A DNA stretch of 64,000 nucleotides from Phytopythium helicoides (Eukaryota > Oomycota > Peronosporomycetes > Pythiales > Pythiaceae), in assembly GCA_024867545.1 (NCBI GenBank), contig JANFNE010000045.1, positions 62,001 to 126,000 of the forward strand, read 5' to 3'. The notes under the pieces were generated by a model. That model was not told the origin of the DNA, made no database searches, and worked only from the letters and a program-made list of their open reading frames with translations. Below are positions 31,089 through 43,204 of the stretch, piece after piece. The position numbers and the translations under genes are program-made. How positions within the stretch are numbered: position 1 is the first letter of the stretch; each line of letters starts with the position of its first letter.

Positions 31089-31783
31089 ACTGGCGCAGTG
31101 GTTGTCGCCACCAGGTCCTTCGAGAGGTCGTCTGCGAGGCTCTCGAGCGTCTTTGCGTCGCTCGAGGTCGCTCGAGAGGCCGAAACGGAGGCTGGGGCCG
31201 TGGAGCGCGCGCGGACGGCGACGGGCGAGCGCAGCAGCAGGGCCGCGTAGCAGGCGACAGCGAGGGCGAGCAGCGCCAAACAGGCGACGAGGAGGAGCAG
31301 CACGAGCAGCGCGAGGGCGGCGGCGAGTGTGGCGCTCATGGTGGCGGTCGAGAGAGGCGAGGTGGCGGCTTGTCTGGGAGCCGGCAAAACGGAAAGTGGC
31401 GCCAAGGCTGGAGAAAAAGGCAACTTGGATCGACTTGGATTCAGTATGAATCGATTCGAAAGGCGGCACTAAAAAACCTTGGAGAAAGGGCCAGGAAATC
31501 TCGATTTCGAGAGTCAAAGTAGCGATTTGGCACCACCCACGTGCGTTCTTGGTCGGCTCATGGACACTGCAGCCGATCAATCGATCCGCGCGTTGTTGAG
31601 ACCAGCTGGTCATCAAGATACGGACGGTCGGTGCAGGTCTGGTTGAAGAGACATGTAGCCATGATCACGAATCGTACCTAGTCGGATGTAACGTCGAAGC
31701 AGCTGGACGTGCCTCTCACATTCACCACCACCACTGACACCGCTCCATAACCAAAGTTTGATGGCTATGATATGCTTTGAGCT
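31089..31783. repeat. Truncated third copy of the arm (direct to left, inverted to right)
   Basis: Matches left-arm positions 12834-13529, in the same orientation. It carries the promoter, start and about the first 85 codons of the 483-aa membrane protein on the minus strand (ATG at about 31339). The frame then continues into unrelated sequence at 31089, so this copy is a 3'-truncated pseudogene. With 32060 onward it forms an inverted pair separated by 276 bp. Confidence 0.9.
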
Positions 31784-32059
31784 CTATTTGAATCGAAGAA
31801 CGGAAAGAGGCGACTGCGTGAGCGGATATAGAGACGCCAAAGTCAACAGCTCGGACCATATCTTGACATGCACATGAAAGACTGTTTTGCGCTACAGTTG
31901 CGCCAACTGTGTGCGTCCATGAACAAGGATCGGGCACTTGGGTTGCCAGGAGCTTTGATTTAGGCATCAACCAAGGCACTACTATAGTAAAACGAAAGCA
32001 GGGTGCTCCTATGTGATGAACGGAGAGGACACGAGCTCCATTGGTAGTCGTCCCTCGCA
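31784..32059. other. Unique spacer between inverted copies
   Basis: 276 bp with no counterpart elsewhere in the window. A minus-strand frame (about 32000-31790; PWLMPKSKLLATQVPDPCSW) is protein-like but too short to call. Confidence 0.5.
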
Positions 32060-34422
32060 TCGACGTTACATCCGACTAGGTACGATTCGTGATCATGGCT
32101 ACATGCTGCTTCAACCAGACCAGACCTGCACCGACCGTCCGTATCTTGACGACCAGCTGGTCTCAACAACGCGCGGATCGATTGATCGGCTGCAGTGTCC
32201 ATGAGCCGACCAAGAACGCACGTGGGTGGCGCCAAATCGCTACTTTGACTCGCGAAATCGAGATTTCCTGGCCCTTTCTCCAAGGTTTTTTAGTGCCGCC
32301 TTTCGAATCGATTCATACTGAATCCAAGTCGATCCAAGTTGCCTTTTTCTCCAGCCTTGGCGCCACTTTCCGTTTTGCCGGCTCCCAGACAAGCCGCCAC
32401 CTCGCCTCTCTCGACCGCCACCATGAGCGCCACACTCGCCGCCGCCCTCGCGCTGCTCGTGCTGCTCCTCCTCGTCGCCTGTTTGGCGCTGCTCACCTTC
32501 GCTGTCGCCTGCTACGCGGCCCTGCTGCTGCGCTCGCCCGTCGCCGTCCGCGCGCGCTCCACGGCCCCAGCCTCCGTTTCGGCCTCTCGAGCGACCTCGA
32601 GCGACGCAAAGACGCTCGAGAGCCTCGCAGACGACCTCTCGAAGGACCTGGTGGCGACAACCACTGCGCCAGCCACCGTCCAAACTCAAGCCGAAGCTCA
32701 AGGCGAACTCGAACAAGTCGACTCGACCGCCGATGAGGATACGACCGACGACGACTACTACAGCGACTCGGAGCGCCTCGCGTTTGAGCGCGTCTACTGC
32801 TACAACCCGGGCGACGTGCCATTCATGCTCGATGCCGACAGCAGCAGCTGCGCCACCACCACCAACAAGTACTACTACGACGGCGTCAACAACTACGAAG
32901 CCTGTAGCGACCACGCCAGCGACTACAGCAGCGACGCCTACGCCTCCTCGGAACTCGCCGAAATCGACGGCCTCGAGTACAGCGACCTCGAATGCGGCTC
33001 CTACGAGAGCGAAGAAGACGCCGAGTCGGAGGATGGCGAGTACCTGCCGGTCCAGCGCAAGCTCAACTTCGACGACATCGACCTCGATGACGACGAGGAT
33101 GACTTCTCGGAATACTCGGACGACTGTGAGTGCGAAGAAGACGCCGGCATGCCTGCCGAGGCTGAAGTTGAGGACGAGTACAACATCAACTCCGAGTCCG
33201 AGTCCGACTTCGAGTCCGAGTCCGAGGCCGAGCTGAATGCGGCCCCGATCACAGCAACGCCCACAGCCACGGCAACAGCTGAGCTCAAGTCTGCCGACGA
33301 CTCCACCGTGCCACGGTATGCACGCTTTCTCGCTCGTTACAAGGCCGACCAACCAACCTCCCAGACGGGTGGAGCGCTCCTCGCTTGCCTCCTCGATCTC
33401 CGGCGCCAGCGAGAGGAGCGCGAGTTCCAGCTCAACCACTTCGTGTCTCTGGGCCGGCGTCGCGAAGAGCAGTCCTACAATGCGACCTCCACGGCGATGA
33501 CACGGTCGCCGATTGTTAGTCAGAAGCCGGAAACGAGCGCGAAGCTCTCCAAGACCAGTGCCAGCTCCCACAGCAGTGCCAACAGCACGCGCACGAACAA
33601 ACCCAGTGCTGCTGCTACTGCTGCTTCTACTATTTCCGTCGGTGCGGAGCTGTCCAACATCATCGTCAACGCCGACGTCAACATCAGCGTTCAGCAACCG
33701 GTTGTTGCCACAAGCGCTCCTGCCGCTTCCGTCACTCGCCAACAACGCGATACTCGGTTCGTCTCTATGGGACGCCGCCGCGAGGAGCAAGCCGCTGCCA
33801 AGGCAGTCGGCGCCAACGTGAGGCTGTCGGCCCGGCCTCGCGTGTCCACGAGCGTCCGTCCACGTTGGCGTTAAGCGTTGAGTTTATTTATCAAGCTGTT
33901 GCAGCGCGTACTTGGTGTGCGTAGATGTTCATTATGCTGTAGCGATTGTGTGTGTGTGTGTGTGTGTGGCGTGCTTCATTCCCCTCGAAAATCAAACCAA
34001 CAAAACTAACACGAGCAAAAAACAATTGGCAACAAGCGCGCAATTCCCTTCAGCTTTGTCGGTCTCCTTTCTTTGCCAAAGTCCGCAGCAAATGAAGCGC
34101 TTGGGCTTTAACCGGCCAGCGAACGGCGTGTCCAAGTGCATCAGCTGAAATAGCGAGCGCATCAGCTGCGACTTGTCAGCTTTGCTTTGAGATTTGAGAC
34201 CGGGGTTGGCGCATGGGCGATCGATCACCAAGAGCAAGATCTCGCGTGGCAAAGGGTGGGTATGGGCCACAAAGGCACAGCCAATTCGCCAATTCAGGAC
34301 GGCGTGGCGTGCGGGAGGGGATGTTGAAGCGCGCTGCCGTTGAAGACGACGTCGCTGCAGGCAAAGGGCGGCGTGTGCACGTTGCACGAAGGTAGCTGTT
34401 CGATTTGACTATTTACAGATAT
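32060..34422. repeat. Right arm of large inverted repeat
   Basis: Reverse complement of 10993-13443. It ends at ATATAG about 880 bp before the aconitase start. It carries an intact copy of the 483-aa gene and a copy of the DNA that lies upstream of SMC3 in the left arm. Confidence 0.9.
32423..33874 (+). CDS. Acidic single-pass membrane protein, unknown function (right copy)
   Basis: A single exon encoding 483 aa from the ATG at 32423. It has the same layout as the left copy: N-terminal hydrophobic anchor, long acidic Ser/Tyr/Asp-rich region, and two FVS-L/M-GRRREEQ motifs in a basic C-terminal part. Differences seen are few (for example QLNHFVSLG against QRQHFVSLG, and SHSSANS against RISANS). 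Both copies keep an intact frame, which argues that the protein is used, that the duplication is recent, or that gene conversion maintains it. The function is unknown. Confidence 0.75.
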   Translation: MSATLAAALALLVLLLLVACLALLTFAVACYAALLLRSPVAVRARSTAPASVSASRATSSDAKTLESLADDLSKDLVATTTAPATVQTQAEAQGELEQVDSTADEDTTDDDYYSDSERLAFERVYCYNPGDVPFMLDADSSSCATTTNKYYYDGVNNYEACSDHASDYSSDAYASSELAEIDGLEYSDLECGSYESEEDAESEDGEYLPVQRKLNFDDIDLDDDEDDFSEYSDDCECEEDAGMPAEAEVEDEYNINSESESDFESESEAELNAAPITATPTATATAELKSADDSTVPRYARFLARYKADQPTSQTGGALLACLLDLRRQREEREFQLNHFVSLGRRREEQSYNATSTAMTRSPIVSQKPETSAKLSKTSASSHSSANSTRTNKPSAAATAASTISVGAELSNIIVNADVNISVQQPVVATSAPAASVTRQQRDTRFVSMGRRREEQAAAKAVGANVRLSARPRVSTSVRPRWR

Positions 34423-35301
34423 AGACGGTTTGCGTGTACGTTGCTGTTTTTTTCCTCCGCGGATAGGGTCCCTCGCAATTTCAGCCTATGAAAAGTGTTT
34501 AACTGCGCAAAAAGATCTGTATGCAGCCAATGAGCGGCGTCTGGACCTCCAATTCTGAATCGTGACTTCGGCGCATAGGCAACGCCGCTTTGTCTTTGCA
34601 CGACTCCGGTCCGTACCGTACATGTAATTTACGCCTTACCCAACATTGGATCCGGTGGTTGCTTTTGTATGGGTTTAACACTGCCGAGGGGACCACCAGA
34701 ATGCTTTGCCGGAGGTGACGCGAGGCGCCGGAGGTAGCTCTCCTTGCATCCACGACGTCATGCGAATCCTCTCGACGCCCTTCGAGTGTTGCGGGCGTAA
34801 TCGCGTCACCGAGACACCGAGTTCGCGCCGCAACGCCAGTCGCCACCGCGGCGCGTCACGCATCGCCGACTCGAGTGCGACCTGCCGACCTCATCACCTC
34901 GGCGCCTTGTCTAGTGAGAGGCGATTGTGCGCGAAACGCAAGAGTCTCCGCTTGCTGTTCATCGCCGTGGCAGCGGTGCACGAAAGTGCTCACGCGCCTC
35001 CGCTCACACGTGTGTATCCCACACCACTCGCTCGGTGGTGCGCAAGCCGCGCGTCGGGTCCGTCCGGCGGCTGAAAGAGGGGGAGTTGATCGTGGGGCTG
35101 GGGAGCCTCGAGGCGGTTGACGTGTGTCACCTTCATAGAAAATACAAGATGTCGCGAGGCGGGGCGACGTGGATGTCATTTATTTATATTACTTCGCTCG
35201 GCTGGGGCTGACGGGGTGGCCGGCCGACCAGTGCTCATTTCGGTATCTCCCCCCGGCCGCGGACAGTCAGGCAGCGCCAGATCTCGCTCGACTTGAGGGC
35301 C
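33875..35301. other. Outer part of right arm, then intergenic DNA
   Basis: 33875-34422 is arm sequence that, in the left arm, separates the 483-aa gene from SMC3. 34423-35301 is unique. It has several short frames on both strands but none with persuasive composition, and no RNA gene was recognised. The last 100-200 bp should hold the aconitase promoter. Confidence 0.5.
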
Positions 35302-37757
35302 ATGTACGCCGTCTCCTCGTCCTCCGCACGCGCCATCGCGCGCCAGCACGCGCGCTCCACGGCCGCCAAGGTGCGTAGCAGTCTGCAGAGAGCCGTCCCG
35401 GTGGTTGGACTCGATTTGGAGCTCTGACGTGGCGCTGGACACGATGCGATGCGATGCAGGCCGCCATGTCGTCGAGCTGCGGCGTGCAGGTGCCGCTCTC
35501 GGTGCTGGACCCCAAGGGCAGCCCGACGATCGACCAGACGTACGAGAAGATGGAGAAGAACCTCTTCACGGTGCGCAAGACGCTCAACAACAAGCCGCTC
35601 ACGCTCGCCGAGAAGATCATCTACGGTCACCTGGACGACGCCACGCAGGTGCCTGTCCGCGGCCAGACGTACCTGAAGCTGCGCCCCGACCGCGTGGCCA
35701 TGCAGGACGCCACGGCCCAGATGGCTGTGCTGCAGTTCATCTCGTCGGGCCTCCCCAAGACGGCCGTGCCCACGACCATCCACTGTGACCATCTCATCAC
35801 GGCCGAGAAGGGCTCGACCACGGACCTTAACACGGCCAACATTGTCAACAAGGAGGTGTACGACTTCCTGTCGTCGGCCGGCGCCAAGTTCGGCATGGGC
35901 TTCTGGAAGCCGGGCAGCGGTATTATCCACCAGATCGTGCTTGAGAACTACGCCTTCCCGGGTGGTCTCATGATCGGTACTGACTCGCACACCCCCAACG
36001 CCGGTGGTCTCGGCATGTGCGCCGTCGGTGTCGGCGGTGCCGACGCCGTCGACGTGATGGCCGGCATGGCTTGGGAGCTCAAGGCCCCCAAGGTCATTGG
36101 TGTCAAGCTGACGGGCAAGCTCTCGGGCTGGACGTCGCCCAAGGACGTGATCCTCAAGGTGGCTGACATCCTGACGGTCAAGGGTGGCACTGGTGCCATC
36201 GTCGAGTACTTTGGCCCTGGCGTTGAGTCCATTTCGTGCACGGGTATGGGCACGATCTGTAACATGGGTGCCGAGATCGGTGCCACGTGCTCGACGTTCC
36301 CCTACACGGAGCGTATGGCTGACTACCTGAAGGCCACCAAGCGCAGCGGCATTGCCTCGGCTGCCACCGACTTCCGCGCCAACCTCCGCGCCGACGAGGG
36401 TGCTGAGTACGACCAGATCATTGAGATCAACCTCGACGACCTGAAGCCGATGGTGAACGGTCCGTTCACGCCCGACCTTGGCCACACCGCTGGCGAGCAG
36501 CTCAAGGTTGCCAGCGAGAAGAACGGCTGGCCGACGGAGCTGAGCGCGGGTCTGATTGGTTCGTGCACCAACTCGTCGTACGAGGACCTGTCGCGCTGCG
36601 CGGAGCTGACCAAGCAGGCCGCCGACGCTGGCCTCAAGTTCAAGGTCCCGTACTACGTGACGCCTGGTTCGGAGCAGGTGCGCGCCACGATCGCTCGTGA
36701 CGGCATCCTGGACACGTTCATCGACGCTGGCGGTATTGCCCTTGCCAACGCGTGCGGCCCGTGCATTGGTCAGTGGAACCGTTCGGAGAAGCAGGGCGAG
36801 AAGAACTCGATCTTCACGTCGTACAACCGTAACTTTGCCAAGCGTAACGACGGCAACCCGCAGACGCACGGCTTCGTGACGTCGCCGGAGCTCGTGACGG
36901 TGTGCTCGATCGCCGGTACGACCACGTTCAACCCGGAGACGGACTCGATCACGACCCCGGACGGCAAGCAGTTCAAGTTCGAGGCCCCGTTCGGCAAGGA
37001 GCTCCCCCCGCGTGGCTTCGACGCTGGTGAGGAGACGTTCCAGGCCCCGCCCGAGAACAGCGAGGGTCTGACGGTCAACGTCGACCCCAAGAGCGAGCGT
37101 CTTGCCCTCCTGTCGGCCTTCGACGAGTGGAACGGCAAGGACCTGGAGAACATGCCGGTGCTCATCAAGGCCAAGGGCAAGTGCACGACGGACCACATCT
37201 CGATGGCTGGCCCGTGGCTCAAGTACCGTGGCCACCTCGACAACATCTCGAACAACCTGCTGATCGGTGCCGAGAACGCCGAGACGGGTGAGACCAACAG
37301 CGTCAAGAACCAGTTCACGGGTGTGTTCGACAAGGTGCCGGCCGTCGCCCGCCAGTACAAGGCTGACGGCGTCAGCTGGGTTGTGATTGGTGACGAGAAC
37401 TACGGTGAGGGTAGCTCGCGTGAGCACGCCGCTCTGGAGCCCCGCCACCTTGGTGGCCGCGCCGTGATTGTCAAGTCGTTTGCTCGTATCCACGAGACGA
37501 ACCTGAAGAAGCAGGGTATGCTTCCTCTGACGTTCGCCAACCCGGCTGACTACGACAAGATCACGGGTAACGACAAGGTGTCGATCCTTGGCCTGAAGGA
37601 CTTTGCCCCGGGCAAGCCGCTGACGCTCCGCGTCTCGCCGGCCTCGGGTGCCGCTGCCTTTGACATCACGGTCAACCACACGTTCAACGAGGAGCAGATT
37701 GAGTGGTTCCAGAACGGCAGCGCGCTGAACCTGATGAAGAAGAAGAACGCGGCTTAA
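35302..37757 (+). CDS. ACO2: Mitochondrial aconitate hydratase
   Basis: Converts citrate to isocitrate through cis-aconitate in the TCA cycle, with a [4Fe-4S] cluster. There are two exons: 35302-35370 (23 aa, an Arg/Ser/Ala-rich presequence) and 35460-37757, with an 89-nt intron ending at TGCAG, giving 788 aa. Cluster ligands are the Cys in [11 protein letters not shown] and the pair in [10 protein letters not shown]. The substrate loop [13 protein letters not shown] and the C-terminal swivel domain ([20 protein letters not shown]) are complete. Codon use is extremely G/C-ending, which creates an 855-codon antisense open frame that is not a gene. Confidence 0.97.
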
Positions 37758-37886
37758 GCGGTGCGCAACGGGCGGCTTCACACCTGCGTGGGGACGGACC
37801 ACTAGTGCTCTCGTGTGAAAGTATTGCTTCTTTTTCCTATAGTAACACGAAATCGATTCCTCGACACGATCATTGGCGCTTGCTGA

Positions 37887-38456
37887 TCAGTAGGAGTGCC
37901 GTGCAGTGCGCAGCACGAACACCTCGACTGCTGCGGCGATAGAGCATGCTGTGGTCGGCACATGCGCAATAGCAACGACGTTCCTGACCCAACAAGTAGG
38001 GTGTCGACATTCCAGCAGGAGATCCCATTCGTTCAGTTGCTGCCTAACTCACCACAGATACGACGCTGGGAAGTCGTAGAGCATCTGGCGGCATACCATG
38101 ACGCCGCCCAGGAAGTGACAGGCGACGTGCACAAACGCCTTCTGCGCTGGCAGCCGTCAGCAGCGGCGCAGTGAACCCAGCGACCGCGCGAGCTCCTCAC
38201 CGACGGCGAGAACATGCCAATGCCCGTCACGAGCGCCACTAGCGCGACGGCAAAGCCGAGGAACGCCATCGCGGCCGCGCCATGCGCGCTGCGGTCATCC
38301 GCCGCCTGCCATCCCCCATGACGTGAGCGCCCGAGTCAGCAGCCACAGCTCGATCGCCAGCTGCTGTTGACGCACCTGCCGGTCGGCCGCGAGGCACGTG
38401 GCCACCAGGTGCCCGCTGAGCAGCAGGAAGCGCGCGGCCACCACGTCCGTCGCCAT
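37887..38456 (-). CDS. TMEM107: TMEM107-like ciliary transition-zone protein
   Basis: Four exons (38376-38456, 38201-38305, 38053-38141, 37887-37983), all GT-AG, phases summing to 124 codons (123 aa; human TMEM107 has 140). Four hydrophobic segments are visible: RFLLLSGHLVATCLA, MAFLGFAVALVALVTGIGMF, FVHVACHFLGGVMV and NVVAIAHVPTTACSIAAAVE. The RFL...HLV start, the GIGMF turn before the third helix and the C-terminal AVE-F-V segment align with TMEM107 as I know it. In animals it anchors the MKS module at the base of the cilium, and oomycete zoospores are flagellated. It is a short, divergent protein, so the call is probable rather than sure. Confidence 0.6.
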
Positions 38457-38617
38457 GGCGGTCGGCTTACTATGTATTGAAGATGGCGACCTTTAGCGCG
38501 TCAAACAGCACCGTACACGCTCGCCTAGGTCCGAATCCTTCCTGCCTTTCTCTCCCAACACTCATCACTTCGGGCGTCAAGCAGCTCACCTCAGCGACGC
38601 GAGCGGCGCTGACGGCC
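38457..38617. promoter_or_regulatory. Shared divergent promoter TMEM107-like / TMEM104-like
   Basis: 161 bp between opposite start codons. No specific element was recognised. Confidence 0.5.
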
Positions 38618-40872
38618 ATGGCGGGCGGCGGGCCGAGCGTCGGCAGCTACTCGCCGCTCACAGGCTTCGTGTTCATCTTCAACCTCATCGTGGGCGCGGG
38701 CGCGCTGACCATCCCGCACGCCTTCGCGCAGGTCTCGAGCCGTCGTATTCCTGGCCGAGAGGGCCGAGGCTGACCGAGTGTGTGCCAGGTTGGGCTCATC
38801 TACGGAGCGCTGGCGCTCGCAGTGCTCGCGACCATCAGCTACGTGACGGCCACGTTCATGATCGAGGCCATCGCGGGCGTCAACGCCATCAAGAAGCGCG
38901 CGCGCCAGCTTGGTGTCGACCCGGCCGAGGAGCCCGACAAGTACTCGGACGACAACAGCTCGACCATCGACGAGATCGACTCGGGCCGCACCGAGATCCT
39001 GCCACTCATCGTGCGTGATGGGCGAGTGTAGAGCGGTACGAGAGGAAGCTAACGGTGCCGCATGACCGATGGCAGGAGCAAGACCGGCTGGACAAGTCGG
39101 GCCGCATCAAGAGCCCCAGCATCGGACGATTAGACTTTGACCTGTCCAAGAAGGTGAAGTGCTGCCACCCCAGCCCGATCGGTTGCTACTTACTCCAGAC
39201 GCTGATCAATCTCATTTCCGAACCGCAGATGGAGCTCGCGCAAATGGCGCACTTGCTCTTTAACCGGAAGGGGAATATCGCATTCTACGCGTGCACCATC
39301 GTGTATCTCTACGGCGACCTGGCCATCTACGCCGTCGGTAAGCATGCAGTAGGCGACCTAGCCAATGCTGTAGCGTAATCTGACGTTGGCTTCCCTCTGT
39401 TTCCACACAGCGGTCCCCAAATCCCTGCGCGAGATCCTGTGCCCTCGACCGTCGTCTGAGGTGACTCAGTGGCAGTGCTCCGACCGCTTCAGCAGCGCCG
39501 ATCTGTACCGTTTATTCGTTTTACTTTTTGGCCTCCTGCTCGGACCGTTCGCTTTCGGCCACGTGCAGAAGACCCGCTTGATTCAGCTCGTGACGACTGT
39601 GATCCGCCACGCCTCGTTTGGTCTGATGATTGTGCTGGCTGTGATTGGCATTGCGAACGGCAAAGGGCGTAGTATGACGGACGTGCTCGCGTACGAGAAG
39701 CCCGCCAACATCGCGACCTTTTTTGGTGTCTGCATCTACTCGTTCATGTGCCACCACAGGTATGACCACTCCGTGGGATAGAAAGGAGGGTTGGCTTGGG
39801 ACTCACTATATGGTTATCCGTCGCGCAGTATCCCTGGGCTCGTGGCTCCGATCTCGGACAAGTCGAAAGTGGGCTCTGTGTTGGCGTTCTCGTTCGCGGT
39901 GCGTGTATATCACGACAGGACTGTGCTCGGTGATGATGCTAAGTTTGCAGCGTCTCCGCGTGACTGCAGGCCGTTTTGCTCGTGTATTTTGTTCTCTGCG
40001 CCTCAGCCACTTTCCGCTTTTTGCCAGACGACATCGATGTACGTTGGCAACAGTGGCGCTGTCGATGGCTTTTGAGATGTGAGTGTCCTGACACCTCGCA
40101 TCACCTTGACGCATGCAGGACGTGTATACGCTGAACTTCAAGGACTACCCCGTGCAGTTCTTTGCCTATTTCCTCAGTCTCTTCCCTGTCTTCACGTTGA
40201 GGTGAGTCCACCGTCTGCCTCGACACGCACGCGCACAGTAGCACGGCGCTGACTCGCTCGTTTGTGGCGCAGCGCCAACTTCCCAGTCATTTGCATCACG
40301 CTGCGCGAGAACGTGCGCCACCTCGCGCACAGCGTGCGTGGTGTGCACAGCGTCGAGGATGCGACGCACGCGCCGGCGACGCTGGGCGAGTTCCTGGAGC
40401 GCCACATCTACGCGCTGGCAGCGCTCGTGCCGCCGCTCGTCGTGGCGTTCTTCACGGAGGACGTGTCGATGCTCGTGGGCTTCACGGGCGCCTACGCGGG
40501 CCTCGGCATCCAGGTGCGTGCTCAGTCTGCTGGGAAAAATGTCGCCGAGTAATCGGGACAGACGGGCCGCCGCGTCGGTGCCGATGCGCTCTGCCGTCGG
40601 TCGCGCCTCGGTGGCAAGCGGCGCGTCACCTCGCGTCCTCGTTCATGTCTAACTCTGTCGCCTGTATGTGCATTGCGTCGGCGTGTGATACGCAGTGGGT
40701 CGTGCCGAGCTGCCTGGTGCTGAGCCTGCGCCGGCGTCTGCGTCGCGAGGGCCCTGGCGGCGGTCCCAACAAGTTCGCGAGTCCGTTCCGGAGCGACGCG
40801 TGGCTGGCGCTGACGCTCGGCTGCTCGCTCGTCTCGGTCGTGCTCATCACGGCCACGCACACGCTCAAGTGA
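38618..40872 (+). CDS. TMEM104: TMEM104-like putative amino-acid transporter
   Basis: Nine exons (38618-38731, 38789-39010, 39076-39337, 39411-39759, 39829-39898, 39970-40038, 40119-40201, 40273-40513, 40696-40872) with consistent phases give 528 aa. About ten to eleven membrane segments are visible. Blocks shared with TMEM104 occur in order: FNLIVGAGALTIPHAFA, VYLYGDLAIYAV, FGVCIYSFMCHHSIP, VYTLNFKDY, LFPVFTLSANFPVI, VGFTGAYAGLGIQ and NKFASPFR. The family belongs to the amino acid/auxin permease superfamily; the substrate is unknown. The frame stays open upstream, but the ATG at 38618 gives the family N-terminus. The second intron has a CTAAC branch-site match. Confidence 0.9.
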
Positions 40873-41354
40873 GGTGCCCGCGGCGTCGGACCAAGCCGTC
40901 GTCTCGTCGCCGCGGACAGACAACGCGCGGCGCTGATGGGGCTTGAAGTGCGGCCGAGGATCGCGCGTCGATGCCGCGGCGCAGAGGGGTAAAAGGCGGT
41001 AGTCGTACGTAAATAAAGGCGTCCTTGGAGCCAGCCCGCGAGTCGGTTGCCCGATTGGAGTCGCTGCGGCCCGTCTAAGCCCGGGCGTCCGATACAACTG
41101 TCGCGCGGTTGCGCCTTTGGGGTGGCGCCGTGGGATGGGTGGAAAAAGAACCGGGAGAAAGCGCGAGGACAATCGGAAACGCGCCGGGCCGAGGCGACGC
41201 GCGAGCCACGCGGAGGACGCGGACAGAGCTCAACGGGCGGCGCGAGGCGACAGGTAGGCGGGCGGCGACTGGTCGGCGGGCGGGCGGGCGGGAAGGCGGC
41301 GACTCACGCGGGGCTTTGTGGGCTGCAGAACCGGCGGCGGCGCGAGACTCGGAG
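40873..41354. other. Intergenic, very GC-rich
   Basis: Holds the 3' UTR of the TMEM104-like gene and the promoter of the kinase gene. A run of GGCGGGC-like units lies near 41256-41300. No gene was seen. Confidence 0.55.
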
Positions 41355-42744
<1,390 letters not shown>

Positions 42745-43204
42745 TTGCGCATCCGTTCGAGATAGTGAACAGACGAGCATTGCGTACGCACTCTCGCCTT
42801 TCGGCGTCGACGATGGAGAGTGAGAGAAAGAGAGGCTTATTGCCTATTACATGTGTGTGCATATTCATAGAGCGTCATTTCTTTTTTCCCTCATGCTTTT
42901 GTCCAAGTATCTTTCACGAATCCCAAAGGAGCTCAGCCGAGATTGAATTTTGTGAAGAGTCGAGCGGCAGCAGTCGCTGTCCATGAGGTTGAGACACCGA
43001 CTGCTGGGAGTCGACGCTTTGCCAGCCGTCGCTACGCGAAACCACCGCGATGAACGCATTCATGCGATTAATGCGGTGCTGGGCGGCCCCGACGCCTCAC
43101 CCAAGAGACTCTTTCCTTCATCTCCAAGGCTTTCCAGCAGCTCACTTCCCAATTTCTTCTGACAGCATCAAGCACTGACTGGAAGCCCCACAAGATCGAG
43201 TCTC
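42745..43204. other. Intergenic
   Basis: Kinase 3' UTR and upstream region of the 759-aa gene. No gene or repeat was recognised. Confidence 0.55.

Noticed and set aside
10993..34422. Simple claim that the arms are the element's terminal inverted repeats
   Set aside because: No target-site duplication at the outer edges, and the third copy complicates it; kept only as a hypothesis in the findings.
35235..37802. 855-codon open frame on the minus strand
   Set aside because: Entirely antisense to aconitase; produced by its G/C-ending codons. The protein is Arg/Leu/Val-biased with no motif.
39011..39031. A 21-nt intron in the TMEM104-like gene
   Set aside because: Too short to splice; a 65-nt intron (39011-39075) with a CTAAC branch site keeps frame and fits the family.
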